Numbered from the stretch's first letter, positions 17,279-25,677 are shown. The stretch: DNA of 64,000 nucleotides from Streptomyces sp. JH34 (GCF_029428875.1 NZ_JAJSOO010000001.1:7102501-7166500), one strand, 5' to 3'. Translations and numbers: made by a program. Notes: generated by a model from the letters alone, not told the origin.

Positions 17279-17713
17279 ATGGCGTCGATCAAGCACGTTC
17301 AAATCACCTTCGACTGCGCAGAACCTGAGCGCGTCGCACGCTTCTGGTGCGAGGTGTTGGGGTACGTCGTACCGCCGCCGCCGGACGGATTCGCCACCTG
17401 GGACGACTACCACCGCTCGCTGCCGGTGGAACAGCGGGGTGCGTCGTTCGCCTGCGGCGATCCCGCCGGTGCGGGCCCGCGGTTGTACTTCCAGCGCGTT
17501 CCCGAAGGGAAGGTGGTCAAGAACCGGGTCCACCTCGACGTGCGAGTGGGCACCGGACTCGTGGGTGAGGAGCGCCTCGCGACGCTCCAGGCCGAATGCG
17601 CACGGCTGGTCGCGCTCGGCGCGGTCCGTCAGCGTGTACTGCTCGCCGACGAGGAGAACGAGTCCTGCATCGTGATGCAGGACATCGAGGGCAACGAGTT
17701 CTGTCTCGACTGA
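17279..17713 (+). CDS. VOC family (glyoxalase/bleomycin-resistance fold) protein
   Basis: A 144-residue single-module VOC protein of the Glyoxalase_6 type. It opens IKHVQITFDCAEPERVARFWCEVLGY, the usual first beta-alpha-beta block; PRLYFQRVPEGKVVKNRVHLDVRVG carries the conserved H-x-D at the start of the second block; it ends VMQDIEGNEFCLD. The family includes metal-dependent lyases and dioxygenases and drug-binding proteins; no substrate can be given. Coding-like sequence begins at this ATG; open codons further upstream do not resemble the family. A -10-like TATGGT immediately upstream suggests leaderless expression. It is convergent with a small secreted-protein gene. Confidence 0.88.
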   Translation: MASIKHVQITFDCAEPERVARFWCEVLGYVVPPPPDGFATWDDYHRSLPVEQRGASFACGDPAGAGPRLYFQRVPEGKVVKNRVHLDVRVGTGLVGEERLATLQAECARLVALGAVRQRVLLADEENESCIVMQDIEGNEFCLD

Positions 17714-17847
17714 GCGGCCGGGGTTCTTCGTCCTGTTCCTCCCGCCCCACGACGAAGAACCCCCGGCCTGCACCGGGCCATTGGTGCGCATCCCCGGACA
17801 GCCCGCATGGGATCCGGGTGCCGCCCGGCCAACCCACCAGACACCGC

Positions 17848-18252
17848 TCAGTGAGGTGTGTGGCCGGTGCGCTCACCGCTTCGGCATCCGGCACCGCCGA
17901 TGTAGTAGGCGTTGAGGTAGTTCGGCCCCGCCCCCGGAAGCTGTGTCTCGCCGGGGTTGACGCAGAGGTGGAAGTCGTTGGTGCTGCCGCCTCCTCTGAC
18001 GTCGACGTGAATGCGGACCGTCGTGGTTCCGCAGTGCCTGTAAGCGGCGAACTGGGACTCCCGGACGCTGTACCTGAAGAAGCCGCACGTCGTGGCGGCA
18101 GTCGCACGGGCCGGCCGTAGTTCCGGACCCAGAGCGGATCGGGCGGCCGCAGAACCTCCCGACGTCACCGTGGCGGCCATGATGAGCGCGCTCGACGCAA
18201 CTGCGCGGGCAATTCGAGTAGAATGCGTAGAAAGGTTTGGGGAGAGCTTCAC
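17848..18252 (-). CDS. Small secreted protein, DUF6355-like
   Basis: Exported protein of about 134 residues. The first 40 form a signal peptide (STRIARAVASSALIMAATVTSG, then small residues to a likely cut near ARSA). The mature part has four spaced cysteines: CGFFRYS, YRHCGTTTVRIHVDVRGG, DFHLCVNPGETQL and YIGGAGC. This pattern, with the NAYYIGG ending, resembles small secreted proteins annotated as DUF6355; I hold that family name loosely. Two disulfides are likely. GTG is preferred as start because GAGGA lies 6 bases ahead, whereas the ATG two codons earlier abuts it. Role unknown. Upstream is a region with three consecutive hairpins. Confidence 0.7.
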   Translation of the reverse strand: MKLSPNLSTHSTRIARAVASSALIMAATVTSGGSAAARSALGPELRPARATAATTCGFFRYSVRESQFAAYRHCGTTTVRIHVDVRGGGSTNDFHLCVNPGETQLPGAGPNYLNAYYIGGAGCRSGERTGHTPH

Positions 18253-18353
18253 GTACATTCCTCACGCCGGGCCATGACGGACGATCAGTTGGTTGGATGT
18301 GCCGGCGCTGTGCCGCCAGTCTGCGGGGTACTCACCAGCACGACAAACCCTAA

Positions 18354-18430
18354 CTCCAAGTGTTGGAGATGTGACCCTGAGTCACCGAAACGGGCGATGC
18401 GGCGGAACGAAACCCACTCCATGGGTTTTT
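18354..18430 (+). ncRNA. Candidate structured RNA ending in a U-tract terminator
   Basis: Three hairpins follow each other: CTCCAA/TTGGAG (18354-18368), GTGAC/GTCAC (18371-18385) and AAACCCA/TGGGTTT (18410-18428) with T residues to 18430. The last has the form of an intrinsic terminator on the plus strand, rare in this GC-rich window, yet no plus-strand gene precedes it. A small RNA or a leader/attenuator is possible; the 5' end is unknown. Confidence 0.4.
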
Positions 18431-18789
18431 CTGGACGCAGGTGGACAGTTCGGTGATCGTTTTAGTCGGTCCGCACCCTGCGATTCCGCTGCTCGACAAC
18501 GGCAGGATCGCGACCACAGAGCCGTTTTTCCTGGAAGCGGCCCCGGAGCGGCTCAGGCCCGTAACGACTGACTGCGACGGTATGGGTGTGGGTCACGAAG
18601 CGTTCGACCGGGCCGGCGCCCGCAACCTCAGCCGCGCGGCGCTTCACCACGCTGCGGCACGCGCCGAGTCCTTCACCTCGCAGGTCGCCGCAGGAAACCG
18701 TGCGTCGCACCGGGCGCAGTGGGTACGCGACGTGCGACACCGGCCCGCCCCCGCACCAGGAGGGCGCGCGCACCGACGGGAGCAACGAG

Positions 18790-19050
18790 ATGACTGACCG
18801 CAGGCCCCAGGGAACCGCCTACACGGGGGCGGAGGCCAGCCCGCCGCCGATACCCGCCGACATGCCGGACCAGCAGGCCCAGGACGGCGAAGATGCCCTC
18901 GATGTGATCGTCCCGCCCGGGACGGCGGATCAGGAATCCGAGTCCGGCACCGACGTGCCCGACCCCGACGAAGCCGGCTCGGGCCGCGAAGCCGCCCGTA
19001 ATGCCGGAGTCCACCCCGAACACCCCGCCCCGGACGAGTCGACGGGCTGA
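18790..19050 (+). CDS. Small acidic Pro/Asp/Glu-rich protein
   Basis: An 86-residue protein starting MTDRRPQGTAYTG, with about a quarter of residues Asp or Glu, many prolines and no hydrophobic segment, so it is soluble and probably disordered. I recall similar small acidic proteins in Streptomyces genomes, but no domain is known. GGGAG lies 7 bases before the ATG. The codons keep the strong third-position GC of real genes. Upstream, 18441-18789 is open but unconvincing; downstream lies a Nudix pseudogene. No function can be assigned. Confidence 0.65.
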   Translation: MTDRRPQGTAYTGAEASPPPIPADMPDQQAQDGEDALDVIVPPGTADQESESGTDVPDPDEAGSGREAARNAGVHPEHPAPDESTG

Positions 19051-19106
19051 GCCCCTGGGCCCCGCGGACCCCGGACACCCCGCTGGTCTCACGTCGGGAG
19101 GCAGGG

Positions 19107-19545
19107 ATGAGTCTGCGGCTTGCGGCGTACGCCGTGTGTGTCGAGGACGGGCGAACGCTCTTGGCCTGTCGCGTGCCACGAAGGGCCAGGCCACCTGGGC
19201 TCTTCCGGGCGGGAGGGTCGAGCAAGAGGAAGACTTGTTCGACGCGGTGGTCGTGCGTCCGCTGGGCGTGGAATCCCGGCTCATTCCCGCAGTCGAACGC
19301 ACCGTGCCGGGGAGACCGGACCATCAGATGTAGGATTCTTCCACCAGTTCCGCGTCCTCCGGTCCGAGCCGAACGGTGAGACCACGGAGTCCGTCCGGAC
19401 TCCGGTACCCGACCCGCGCCGGTCGTCACCGGTCGACATCGACATCGACAGCGGCCTCGCGCTGGCGCGGGGATCTGTCCGCGAACGGCAACGTCGACGC
19501 AGTTCCGGTCGGCGGTCCGATCCAGCACAGAGACAGGCTCGGCAG
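19107..19545 (+). pseudogene. Nudix hydrolase pseudogene with frameshifts and a lost catalytic box
   Basis: Three reading frames together spell a Nudix hydrolase. Frame one starts MSLRLAAYAVCVEDGRTLLACRV after a good GGGAGG. Near 19170 the reading moves to ATKGQATWALPGGRVEQEEDLFDAVV, the beginning of the Nudix box. The REVxEETG helix is missing (a deletion of roughly 15 codons), followed by LGVESRLIPAVERTVPG and a stop; the C-terminal part VGFFHQFRV, EPNGETTESVRTPVPD and GLALARG is in a third frame. With the metal-binding glutamates gone it cannot encode an active enzyme. Confidence 0.8.
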
Positions 19546-19596
19546 GGGCGGCACGGTGGTTCAAAGCCATGACGCAGGAGATGTGATGCTGTCGGG

Positions 19597-20097
19597 ATGG
19601 CAGATCGACGTGAGATCGCATTCGTCCGCCGGCCGGCGCTGGACCCCTCCGACCAGGGCGGGCCGGCCGCGCTGCTCGCCGCCTACCATCTGCAGACGCA
19701 GGCCGAGAAGGGCGAGGCCGTCGCTGACGCGGACCGGTTGCCGGAGCGCTACCGGGCCGAGGTCCTGGACCCGGACGCCGCGTTCGCCGACGATGCCGTG
19801 CTGGTGGCGTCTCACCGGAACACCGCCGTCGGCTGCCTTGTCGTGACCGCGCCTGTCGGCGGGCGGTGCGAGATCAAGAGGCTCTGGACAGCCCCGGAAT
19901 TCCGGGGGAGGGGCATCGCGTCCGGCCTGATCGGCGCCGCCCTCGCACACGCTGCGGATGCCGGAGTCAGCACGGTGCGCCTGTCGGTGTGGGAGTGGCG
20001 GACGGACGCCATCGCCCTGTACGAGCGGCACGGGTTCACCGTCACCGATCCCTGGGACGCTCGGGACCGGCTGGTGTGCATGGAGCGTGCCGTGTGA
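19597..20097 (+). CDS. GNAT family N-acetyltransferase
   Basis: A 166-residue GNAT acetyltransferase. The acetyl-CoA binding motif A is CEIKRLWTAPEFRGRGIASGLIGAAL (R-G-R-G-I-A pyrophosphate loop), followed by motif B VSTVRLSVWEWRTDAIALYERHGF with the common ALYxRxGF ending. The N-terminal half (DPSDQGGPAALLAAYHLQTQAEKG) is variable, as usual where the acceptor binds. The substrate is unknown; small amines or peptides are typical. There is no strong ribosome-binding site (GGAG lies 16 bases away). It is convergent with the drrAB-like operon. Confidence 0.9.
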   Translation: MADRREIAFVRRPALDPSDQGGPAALLAAYHLQTQAEKGEAVADADRLPERYRAEVLDPDAAFADDAVLVASHRNTAVGCLVVTAPVGGRCEIKRLWTAPEFRGRGIASGLIGAALAHAADAGVSTVRLSVWEWRTDAIALYERHGFTVTDPWDARDRLVCMERAV

Positions 20098-20217
20098 GCG
20101 GCCACCCGACCGTCGCCGCGAGCGAGGCGGCGTACCCCGACGTGGTGCCGGAACACGCCGCCCTCCGAACGGACCGGATCGCGGCGGGCCCCGACCGGCT
20201 GGCCCGCCCGTCGCCGG

Positions 20218-21009
20218 CTACTTCGGGTCGCGGCCGAAGAGCGATGTGGACCAGAGGTGGCCGAGCACGGTCAACCCCAGGCACCAGCCGAGAGCGAGCC
20301 ATCCGTTGTGGCCGATCTCGCTGCCGAGCAGTAGCCCCCGGAGGGTTTCGATTGCCGGAGTGAAGGGCTGGTACTCGGCGATCGGCTGGAACCAGCCAGG
20401 CATGGCGTCGACGGGGACGAAAGTGCTGGAGACGAGCGGCAGGAAGATCAGCGGGAGGGCGTTGTTGCTTGCCGCCTCGGCGTTGGGGCTGGACAGGCCC
20501 ATGCCGACCGCGATCCAGGTCAGCGCCAGGGCGAACAGCGTGAGCAGCCCGAACGCCGCGACCCACTCCGTAGCGGTTGCGTCGATGGCGCGGAATCCGA
20601 TGGCCACCGCGACGAACCCGACGAGTACCACGCTCATCACGCACTGCAGCACGCTGCCCAGAACGTGCCCGACGAGCACCGACTCCCGGCGGATCGCCAT
20701 GGTGCGGAAGCGGGCGATGATGCCCTCGTTCATGTCGGTGGACACGGAGACGGCGGTGCCCACCACGGTGGAGCCGACGGTCATCAGGAGGATGCCCGGG
20801 ACGAGATACGCGATGTAGTCGGACCGGTCCGCGCCGCCGCTCCCGATACCCGCACTCATCACATCGCCGAAGACGTAGACGAAGAGCAGCAGGAGCATGA
20901 CCGGGGTGAGCAGGAGGTTCAGCGTGAGGGAGGGGTAGCGGCGGGCGTGCAGGAGGTTGCGGCGGAGCATCGTGTTCGAGTCGCGTACCGAGAGGGCGAA
21001 GGTACTCAT
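20218..21009 (-). CDS. ABC-2 type transporter permease (DrrB-like)
   Basis: Membrane subunit of a DrrAB-type exporter, 263 residues with six hydrophobic segments. Typical marks are the N-terminal MLRRNLLHARRYPSLTLNLLLTPVMLLLLF, the extracellular YIAYLVPGILLMTVGS, the motif TDMNEGIIARFRTMAI, and LPLIFLPLVSSTFVPVDAMPGWFQPIAEYQPFTPAIETLRGLL near the end. GGAGGAGG lies 4 bases before the ATG, which overlaps the stop of the ATPase gene as ATGA. Homologues export anthracyclines and other hydrophobic drugs, or lipids. Expression is probably set by the RHH protein encoded first in the operon. Confidence 0.92.
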   Translation of the reverse strand: MSTFALSVRDSNTMLRRNLLHARRYPSLTLNLLLTPVMLLLLFVYVFGDVMSAGIGSGGADRSDYIAYLVPGILLMTVGSTVVGTAVSVSTDMNEGIIARFRTMAIRRESVLVGHVLGSVLQCVMSVVLVGFVAVAIGFRAIDATATEWVAAFGLLTLFALALTWIAVGMGLSSPNAEAASNNALPLIFLPLVSSTFVPVDAMPGWFQPIAEYQPFTPAIETLRGLLLGSEIGHNGWLALGWCLGLTVLGHLWSTSLFGRDPK

Positions 21010-22010
21010 CGAGCCTCCTCCTTGGGCTGGTCCCTGGACTGGTCCTTGGTCTGGGCGGGGACGGTGCCGGGGCCGGTGAGGGCGAAGAAGACGTCGTCGA
21101 GGTCGGGGGTGTGGACGGTGAGTTCGTCGGCCTCGATGCCGGCGGTGTCGAGGCGGTCGAGGATGGTGCGCAGGTCGCGTTGGCTGCCGTCGCTGGGGAG
21201 TTGGAGGGTGAGGGCCTCGTCGTCGGGGGCAGCGTCGGTCAGGGTGGCGGCTGCGTGCCGGTAGGTGGTGGGGTCGGTGAAGCGGAGGCGGACGTGGCCG
21301 CCGGGGATGAGGCGTTTGAGTTCGTCGGCGGTGCCTTCGGCGGCGATGCGGCCGTTGTTCAGGACGGCGATGCGGTCGGCGAGTTGGTCCGCCTCCTCGA
21401 GGTACTGGGTGGTGAGGAAGACGGTGACGCCGGTGCTGACGAGTTCGCGGATGATGCCCCACATGTTGTGGCGGCTGCGGGGGTCGAGGCCGGTGGTGGG
21501 TTCGTCGAGGAAGATGATGCGGGGGTCGCCGACCAGGGTCATGGCGATGTCGAGGCGGCGTTTCATGCCGCCGGAGTAGCCGGAGGCGGGTCTCTTCGCG
21601 GCGTCGGTGAGGTCGAGGCGTTCCAGGAGTTCGGTGGTGACCCGCCGTCCCTCGGCCTTGGGCAGGTGGTGCAGGTCGGCCATGAGGAGCATGTTCTCCT
21701 CGCCGGTGATCAGCCCGTCCACGGCGGAGAACTGCCCGGTCACACCGATCGCCGCCCGCACTCCGTCCGGTGACGTGGCGATGTCGTGACCGGCGACCTG
21801 CGCCTGCCCGCCGTCGGCGGAGACGAGCGTGGAGAGGATCTTCACGGCGGTGGTCTTGCCGGCGCCGTTCGGTCCGAGCAGGGCGAACACGGACCCGGCG
21901 GGGACGCGCAGATCGATCCCGTCCAGGACGGTCTTGTCGCCGTACGACTTGCGCAGACCGATGGCGGAGACGGCGGCCGTATTGGATGTGGGCATGACAG
22001 GTGGAGGCAT
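21006..22010 (-). CDS. ABC transporter ATP-binding protein (DrrA-like)
   Basis: ATPase of the DrrAB-type exporter, 334 residues. Walker A GPNGAGKTT, Q-loop in VTGQFSAVDGLITG, signature SGYSGGMKRRLD, Walker B IIFLDEPTTGLD, H-loop position occupied by Q (FLTTQYLEEAD), a feature of DrrA-group ATPases. The C-terminal part LDDVFFALTGPG is the DrrA regulatory tail, here extended by a short polar repeat TKDQSRDQPKEE. GGAAGG lies 5 bases before the ATG. It overlaps the permease gene by 4 bases, so the two are made together. The substrate is unknown; no biosynthetic genes adjoin. Confidence 0.93.
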   Translation of the reverse strand: MPPPVMPTSNTAAVSAIGLRKSYGDKTVLDGIDLRVPAGSVFALLGPNGAGKTTAVKILSTLVSADGGQAQVAGHDIATSPDGVRAAIGVTGQFSAVDGLITGEENMLLMADLHHLPKAEGRRVTTELLERLDLTDAAKRPASGYSGGMKRRLDIAMTLVGDPRIIFLDEPTTGLDPRSRHNMWGIIRELVSTGVTVFLTTQYLEEADQLADRIAVLNNGRIAAEGTADELKRLIPGGHVRLRFTDPTTYRHAAATLTDAAPDDEALTLQLPSDGSQRDLRTILDRLDTAGIEADELTVHTPDLDDVFFALTGPGTVPAQTKDQSRDQPKEEAR

Positions 22011-22068
22011 GGTGCCCTTCCGTTCGAAGGTCGAAGTGACGAGGAGTGGGCGAGCGGGCCGGCCGAGC

Positions 22069-22917
22069 TCAGTCCTTGGCGCGGCGGATGTCGATGTTGC
22101 CCCAGCGCGTGCGGGCGCGGATCCTGACGGTGTCCTCGGTCTCCCCGGGAGCCTCGGACGCCGTCAGGGCGTTGCGTACCTGGCCGCGGCCGGAGCCGGC
22201 GTCGATCCAGGCGGCGGTGCCCTCCCGGACGCCGATGTCGATGGCGCCGTGATTGGTCTCCAGCTGGACCGTGCCGCGGGACACCCTGTCCACGCGCAGG
22301 GTGCCGTGGGCGGTGGTCGCAGTGACCGAGTCCTCGGCCCGGCGGATCTCGATGTCGCCGTTGGCTCCGCTCACCCGCAGTTCGCCGGTCGCGGCGCCCA
22401 CGGTCGTGGTGCCGTGCGAGTTCTTGAGAACGGCGGGACCGTCCAGGAGTCCGACGCGCAGGCTGCCGGAACTGGTGGTGATCTCAGCCGAACCCTCGAC
22501 GCGGTCCACGGTGATCGATCCGTGTGATGCGGTCAGACGCAGCGGGCCGGTGGTGTCGAGGCGGACGTCGCCGGACGACGTCTTCACGCGGACCTCGCCG
22601 AGCCGGCCCTCGCCGAGCACCTGGGCCCATGCGCCGGTCACGTCGATGTGCGAGCCCGTGGGCAGCTCGACCGTCACGTCGACGACGCCGGTACGTCCGA
22701 GGCCGAACAGGCTCGACTTCGGCGTCCTCACAGTCAGCGCGCCGTTCGCATGCGTGACTTCGGTCTGCTCGGCCGTCCGCACGTCCAGGTCCTTCCTGGG
22801 ATCTCGGGGCCGCACCTCGACCACCGTGTCGCGGCGTTCGCCGGCGGTGAACTGGAGGGAGCCGGCTTCCATGTGTGCCGTGGCCGCGATCGGTTCGGGA
22901 GTGTCGAATGAAGGCAT
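22069..22917 (-). CDS. DUF4097 family beta-strand repeat protein
   Basis: A 282-residue protein built of short beta-strand repeats of the type VKTSSGDVRLDTT, ITVDRVEGSAEITTSSGSL, GELRVSGANGDIEIRR and VQLETNHGAIDIGV, the pattern of DUF4097 right-handed beta-solenoids. There is no signal peptide or membrane segment, so it should be cytosolic here. In Streptomyces such proteins often lie between a small RHH protein and a DrrAB-type transporter, exactly as found here, suggesting a shared but undefined role in exporter control or sensing. An AGGAGG stands about 11 bases before the start. Confidence 0.85.
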   Translation of the reverse strand: MPSFDTPEPIAATAHMEAGSLQFTAGERRDTVVEVRPRDPRKDLDVRTAEQTEVTHANGALTVRTPKSSLFGLGRTGVVDVTVELPTGSHIDVTGAWAQVLGEGRLGEVRVKTSSGDVRLDTTGPLRLTASHGSITVDRVEGSAEITTSSGSLRVGLLDGPAVLKNSHGTTTVGAATGELRVSGANGDIEIRRAEDSVTATTAHGTLRVDRVSRGTVQLETNHGAIDIGVREGTAAWIDAGSGRGQVRNALTASEAPGETEDTVRIRARTRWGNIDIRRAKD

Positions 22918-22996
22918 GGCTGTTCCGTCCTCCTGGTTTGTCAGGGCGTCTTCGCCGGTGGGACGTGCTGTGGGTGATGGTTGGGGCCGGGTACGG

Positions 22997-23515
22997 TCAG
23001 CGCACCCAGCCCGTGAAGCTCTGTCCGACGCTCCTGGACCTCTCCGTCGCGCGCGGCTGGGCGCCCCCGTCGACCGCGTACGACACGGCGCGCACCAGCC
23101 ACGCGTTGACCGACAGGCCCTCGCGGGACGCTGCCTCCTCGGCGCGGGCCTTCAGGTGGGCCGGCAGGCGCAGATTGACCCGGGCGGTGCCCCCCTCGTC
23201 GTTGTCGGCCGGGACGGGGGCCGCAGACGGCTCGGCCGGAGCGGACGGTGCCGTGGAGGCGCCGCCGTCGGTGGGCGGGAGTGTCACGACGAAGTCGGGG
23301 TCGAGCCCGCGCAGCCGCACGTCGACCGAGCCGGGCGCGAGTTCGCGGGTGATCTCGTCCGTCGCGGCGGAGAGCACGTTGAGCATGGTCAGCCGGGTCG
23401 CCGACTCCAGGGGGGCGGTGAGCCTCTCTGCCAGCTCGCGGGCTTCCTCGCCACCTGCTTCGGCCGCCACCGCGAGTTCGCGGCGGAGCGTGTTGACATA
23501 CGGAGTGAGATCCAT
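22997..23515 (-). CDS. Ribbon-helix-helix (Arc/HicB-like) regulator
   Basis: A 172-residue protein. The N-terminal half is helical (YVNTLRRELAVAAEAGGEEARELAERL) and may hold dimer or partner contacts; a Pro/Ala-rich linker follows; the C-terminal RHH domain (about 108-150) shows the beta-strand TARVNLRLP and helices HLKARAEEAASREGLSVNAWLVRAVSYAV. It would be called a HicB-family antitoxin by similarity, but no toxin gene adjoins; instead it heads the DUF4097-drrAB operon. The ATG lies inside the first of several TGGCGCCA palindromes, with a -10-like CATTAT 6 bases upstream and no ribosome-binding site, so it is probably leaderless and autoregulated. Confidence 0.85.
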   Translation of the reverse strand: MDLTPYVNTLRRELAVAAEAGGEEARELAERLTAPLESATRLTMLNVLSAATDEITRELAPGSVDVRLRGLDPDFVVTLPPTDGGASTAPSAPAEPSAAPVPADNDEGGTARVNLRLPAHLKARAEEAASREGLSVNAWLVRAVSYAVDGGAQPRATERSRSVGQSFTGWVR

Positions 23516-23544
23516 GGCGCCATAATGGCACCATTGTGGCGCCA
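23515..23544. promoter_or_regulatory. Operator array A: three TGGCGCCA-type palindromes, 11-bp period
   Basis: TGGCGCCA (23515-23522), TGGCACCA (23526-23533) and TGGCGCCA (23537-23544) start exactly 11 bases apart, one helical turn. They cover the start codon and probable -10 of the RHH gene, as expected of an autorepressor site. Confidence 0.75.
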
Positions 23545-23634
23545 TGCACAAGCAAGGGAGCGGCTTGGTGGTGCACTCGGCGTCAGCATCCACGTTGACC
23601 TGCGTGGACGTGCTGATATCTGCCGTGGTCGTTC

Positions 23635-23731
23635 TGGTGCCACGCGTGTTCACGTCGCTGTCCGGGTTGAAAGTGGCGCACGATGGCGCCATGTGGCGCC
23701 AAGCGGTTCCCGCTGATGCCACGTGGTGCCG
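23635..23731. promoter_or_regulatory. Operator array B: further TGGCGCCA-type sites, 10-bp period
   Basis: TGGTGCCA (23635-23642), TGGCGCAC (23674-23681), TGGCGCCA (23684-23691), TGGCGCCA (23694-23701) and the half-matching TGGTGCCG (23724-23731). Three of them start 10 bases apart. This second cluster 130 bases upstream could allow looping or serve another promoter. Confidence 0.6.
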
Positions 23732-23850
23732 GGTCGGCGGTGCGGGTAGGTCGGCCCGGGTGATGCAACCCGAACGGAAGCCGCCCGGCGGGGGAGGCCC
23801 TCCACCTCTCGGCCCACGGCATCCGGTATCCGTCGCCCCCGTGCGGCAGC

Positions 23851-24183
23851 ATGAGTCGCATGGATTCACCTGCGCGGCCGGAGCGGACTCCCGATGGGCG
23901 GTACATCGTGGTCAAGGGCCGGAAGTGGCGGGCGACGGACCCGGAGATTCCCGAAGAGGTCGCAGCCCTCCTGCGCCGCCACCTCATGGCGGCACGGCGC
24001 GCGGTGGCCGCCTCGCGACGGAGGGAGGACACCGCGGCCGAGAAACGCGCCCGAAGCCGGGTGCACGCGGCGAAGGTGGCGCTCGGCGAGCGCGGAACTC
24101 CGTGGTGGGAGGAATCCCTCACCGAGCGGCGCCGGCGATGGGAAGGCGGAGTCACCGCACTCGACGCCGATCAGTCGGAGTAG
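23851..24183 (+). CDS. Small conserved basic protein of unknown function
   Basis: A 110-residue, Arg-rich, cytosolic protein (SRMDSPARPERTPDGRYIVVKGRKWRATDPEIP near the start, HAAKVALGERGTPWWEE near the end). The layout of a small beta part (GRYIVVKGRKWRATDP), long helix with alternating Arg/Ala, and GERGTPWWE is one I recall from other Streptomyces, where it carries uninformative annotations. An internal ATG three codons later is an alternative start. It stands alone between the operator arrays and a pseudogene. No function can be given. Confidence 0.7.
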   Translation: MSRMDSPARPERTPDGRYIVVKGRKWRATDPEIPEEVAALLRRHLMAARRAVAASRRREDTAAEKRARSRVHAAKVALGERGTPWWEESLTERRRRWEGGVTALDADQSE

Positions 24184-24391
24184 GCGCGCCCGGTCCATGG
24201 CTGTCCTTCGCAGGCGACGCACGCGTCGACGGCGCCCTTTCCGGTCGGTTCCGCCATGCGTTCACAGCCCGTGGAAAGGCGCGTCCTCATGTCCGGCCGG
24301 CACCGGCAGTGACCGACCCGGCCCGGCTTCGACCGCTCCGGAGCTGAAGGTCCTGGGCTGTCACGCCGATCATGGCCGGTAGCCAACGAAG

Positions 24392-24665
24392 ATGACTGCG
24401 ATCTTCGGCCAAGCCGTCCGCGCGCGACTGGAAGCCCTTCATGTCTGGTACGTCGGCACTGTGTTCGCCGACGGTGCACCGCAGGTCAGCCCTATGTGGG
24501 TCGACCTGGAAGGGGAGGACGAGCTGTCGTTCATCGGCAGCGAGCGGTTCGAGTGGGCCATGCCGGGGGGAGCGGCGGGTGGCGGTGATCGTACGTCCGA
24601 GCAAGGTGCGGCACGTCGTCGGCGTGGAGAGGTTCAGGCCCGGCGGCCCCGTTCCCGCTTCCTGA
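24392..24665 (+). pseudogene. PPOX-class (pyridoxamine oxidase-like) enzyme, deleted and frameshifted
   Basis: The start reads MTAIFGQAVRARLEAL, then WYVGTVFADGAPQVSPMWVDLEGEDELSF, the typical opening of a split-barrel PPOX or F420-dependent reductase. It then jumps to GSERFEWAMPG, a near-C-terminal motif, so about 55 residues including cofactor-binding parts are deleted. A run of six G near 24567 shifts the frame; after the shift VAVIVRPSKVRHVVGVERFRPGG completes the C-terminus. Not functional. Confidence 0.78.
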
Positions 24666-24721
24666 CCGTCGTGCCGGCCTCACCGCCGTCCGGCCGTGCC
24701 CGTGGCGCGCGATCCGGCAGA

Positions 24722-25651
24722 TCAGGTCCCTCCCCTGTCCTTCCCGGTGGAGGAGGCCGCGGTGAGGGAGACGGTGTTCGCGCCGACGATCACGAGGACG
24801 GCCACCCAGGCGGCAGGCTCGAGATGCTGGTCCAGCACGACCAGACCCACGACAGCCGCGATGACAGGGTTGACGCTCATGCACACCCCGAAGAGGTGCG
24901 CCGGGACACGCCGCAGTGCAAGCAGATCGGCAAGGAACGGAACTGCCGAGGACAGCACTCCGGCAGTCAGGGCGCAGCCGAGAGCGGCCGGGGTGGGGGG
25001 ATGCTGCCAGAGCGCGAGCGCACCCACCGGGACGTAGAGCGCGCCGGAGACAGCCGCAGCCGCCGCCGAGCCCTCCAGCCCGGGGAGGCGGCTGCCCACG
25101 GTGCGGTTGAGCAGGATGTAGCAGGCCCAGCACACTGCGGCGATCAGGCCCAGGCCGATGCCGAGGTAGTCGGTGGACGGGGAAGGGCGGGCCAGGACCA
25201 CGACCGCGGCCGCTGCCGCCAGGGCGCACAGGGCGTCCATCCGGCGGCGGGATCCCGTCAGTGCCACCGTCAGCGGACCGAGGAACTCCAGAGTGACGGC
25301 CAGCCCGAGCCCGATGCGGTCGATGGCCGTGTAGAGGGACAGGTTCATCACCGCGAACACCAGCGCCAGCCCCAGTACCGGGCGCCATTGCTCCGAGGTG
25401 AATGACCGCAGACGCGGCCTGCCGACCCCCCAGAGAACCCCGGCCGCCACCCACTGGCGGATCGCGACGACGCCCGCGGGGCCGATCACGGGGAAAGCCA
25501 GTGCCGCCACCGACGCTCCGACCTGGTTGGACAGCCCGCTGCCCAGCATCAACGCCACTCCTGCGAAGCGACCCGTGCCCTCAGCGGGCGCGGTCTCGTC
25601 AACAGTGGCGGGAGCCTGCTCGGCGGCACTCCCGGAGATTCTCAGCACCAT
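24722..25651 (-). CDS. EamA family transporter (RhtA-like exporter)
   Basis: Inner membrane protein of 309 residues with about ten membrane segments in two EamA halves. Conserved stretches include FPVIGPAGVVAIRQWVAAGV, NLSLYTAIDRIGLGLAVTLEFLGPLTVAL (the RhtA-type signature) and SSAVPFLADLLALRRVPAHLFGVCMSVNPVIAAVVG. Relatives export threonine, homoserine or other amino acids and metabolites. It is divergent from a LysR-type regulator with a 68-base gap that contains an LTTR box, so control by that regulator is likely. The ATG has a GAGGAGGAG stretch 16 bases away, further than usual, and no better in-frame start is seen. Confidence 0.9.
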   Translation of the reverse strand: MVLRISGSAAEQAPATVDETAPAEGTGRFAGVALMLGSGLSNQVGASVAALAFPVIGPAGVVAIRQWVAAGVLWGVGRPRLRSFTSEQWRPVLGLALVFAVMNLSLYTAIDRIGLGLAVTLEFLGPLTVALTGSRRRMDALCALAAAAAVVVLARPSPSTDYLGIGLGLIAAVCWACYILLNRTVGSRLPGLEGSAAAAAVSGALYVPVGALALWQHPPTPAALGCALTAGVLSSAVPFLADLLALRRVPAHLFGVCMSVNPVIAAVVGLVVLDQHLEPAAWVAVLVIVGANTVSLTAASSTGKDRGGT

Positions 25652-25677
25652 GCGCTCACGGTGCGGGCTCCTCCTCT

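Noticed and set aside
18441..18797. 118-codon plus-strand frame just after the U-tract terminator
   Set aside because: Begins VDSSVIVLVGPHP but lacks a ribosome-binding site and overlaps the start of the small acidic gene; kept only as a possible remnant.
22997..23515. HicAB toxin-antitoxin system
   Set aside because: The RHH protein is HicB-like, but no HicA-sized toxin gene adjoins; the gene heads an exporter operon instead.
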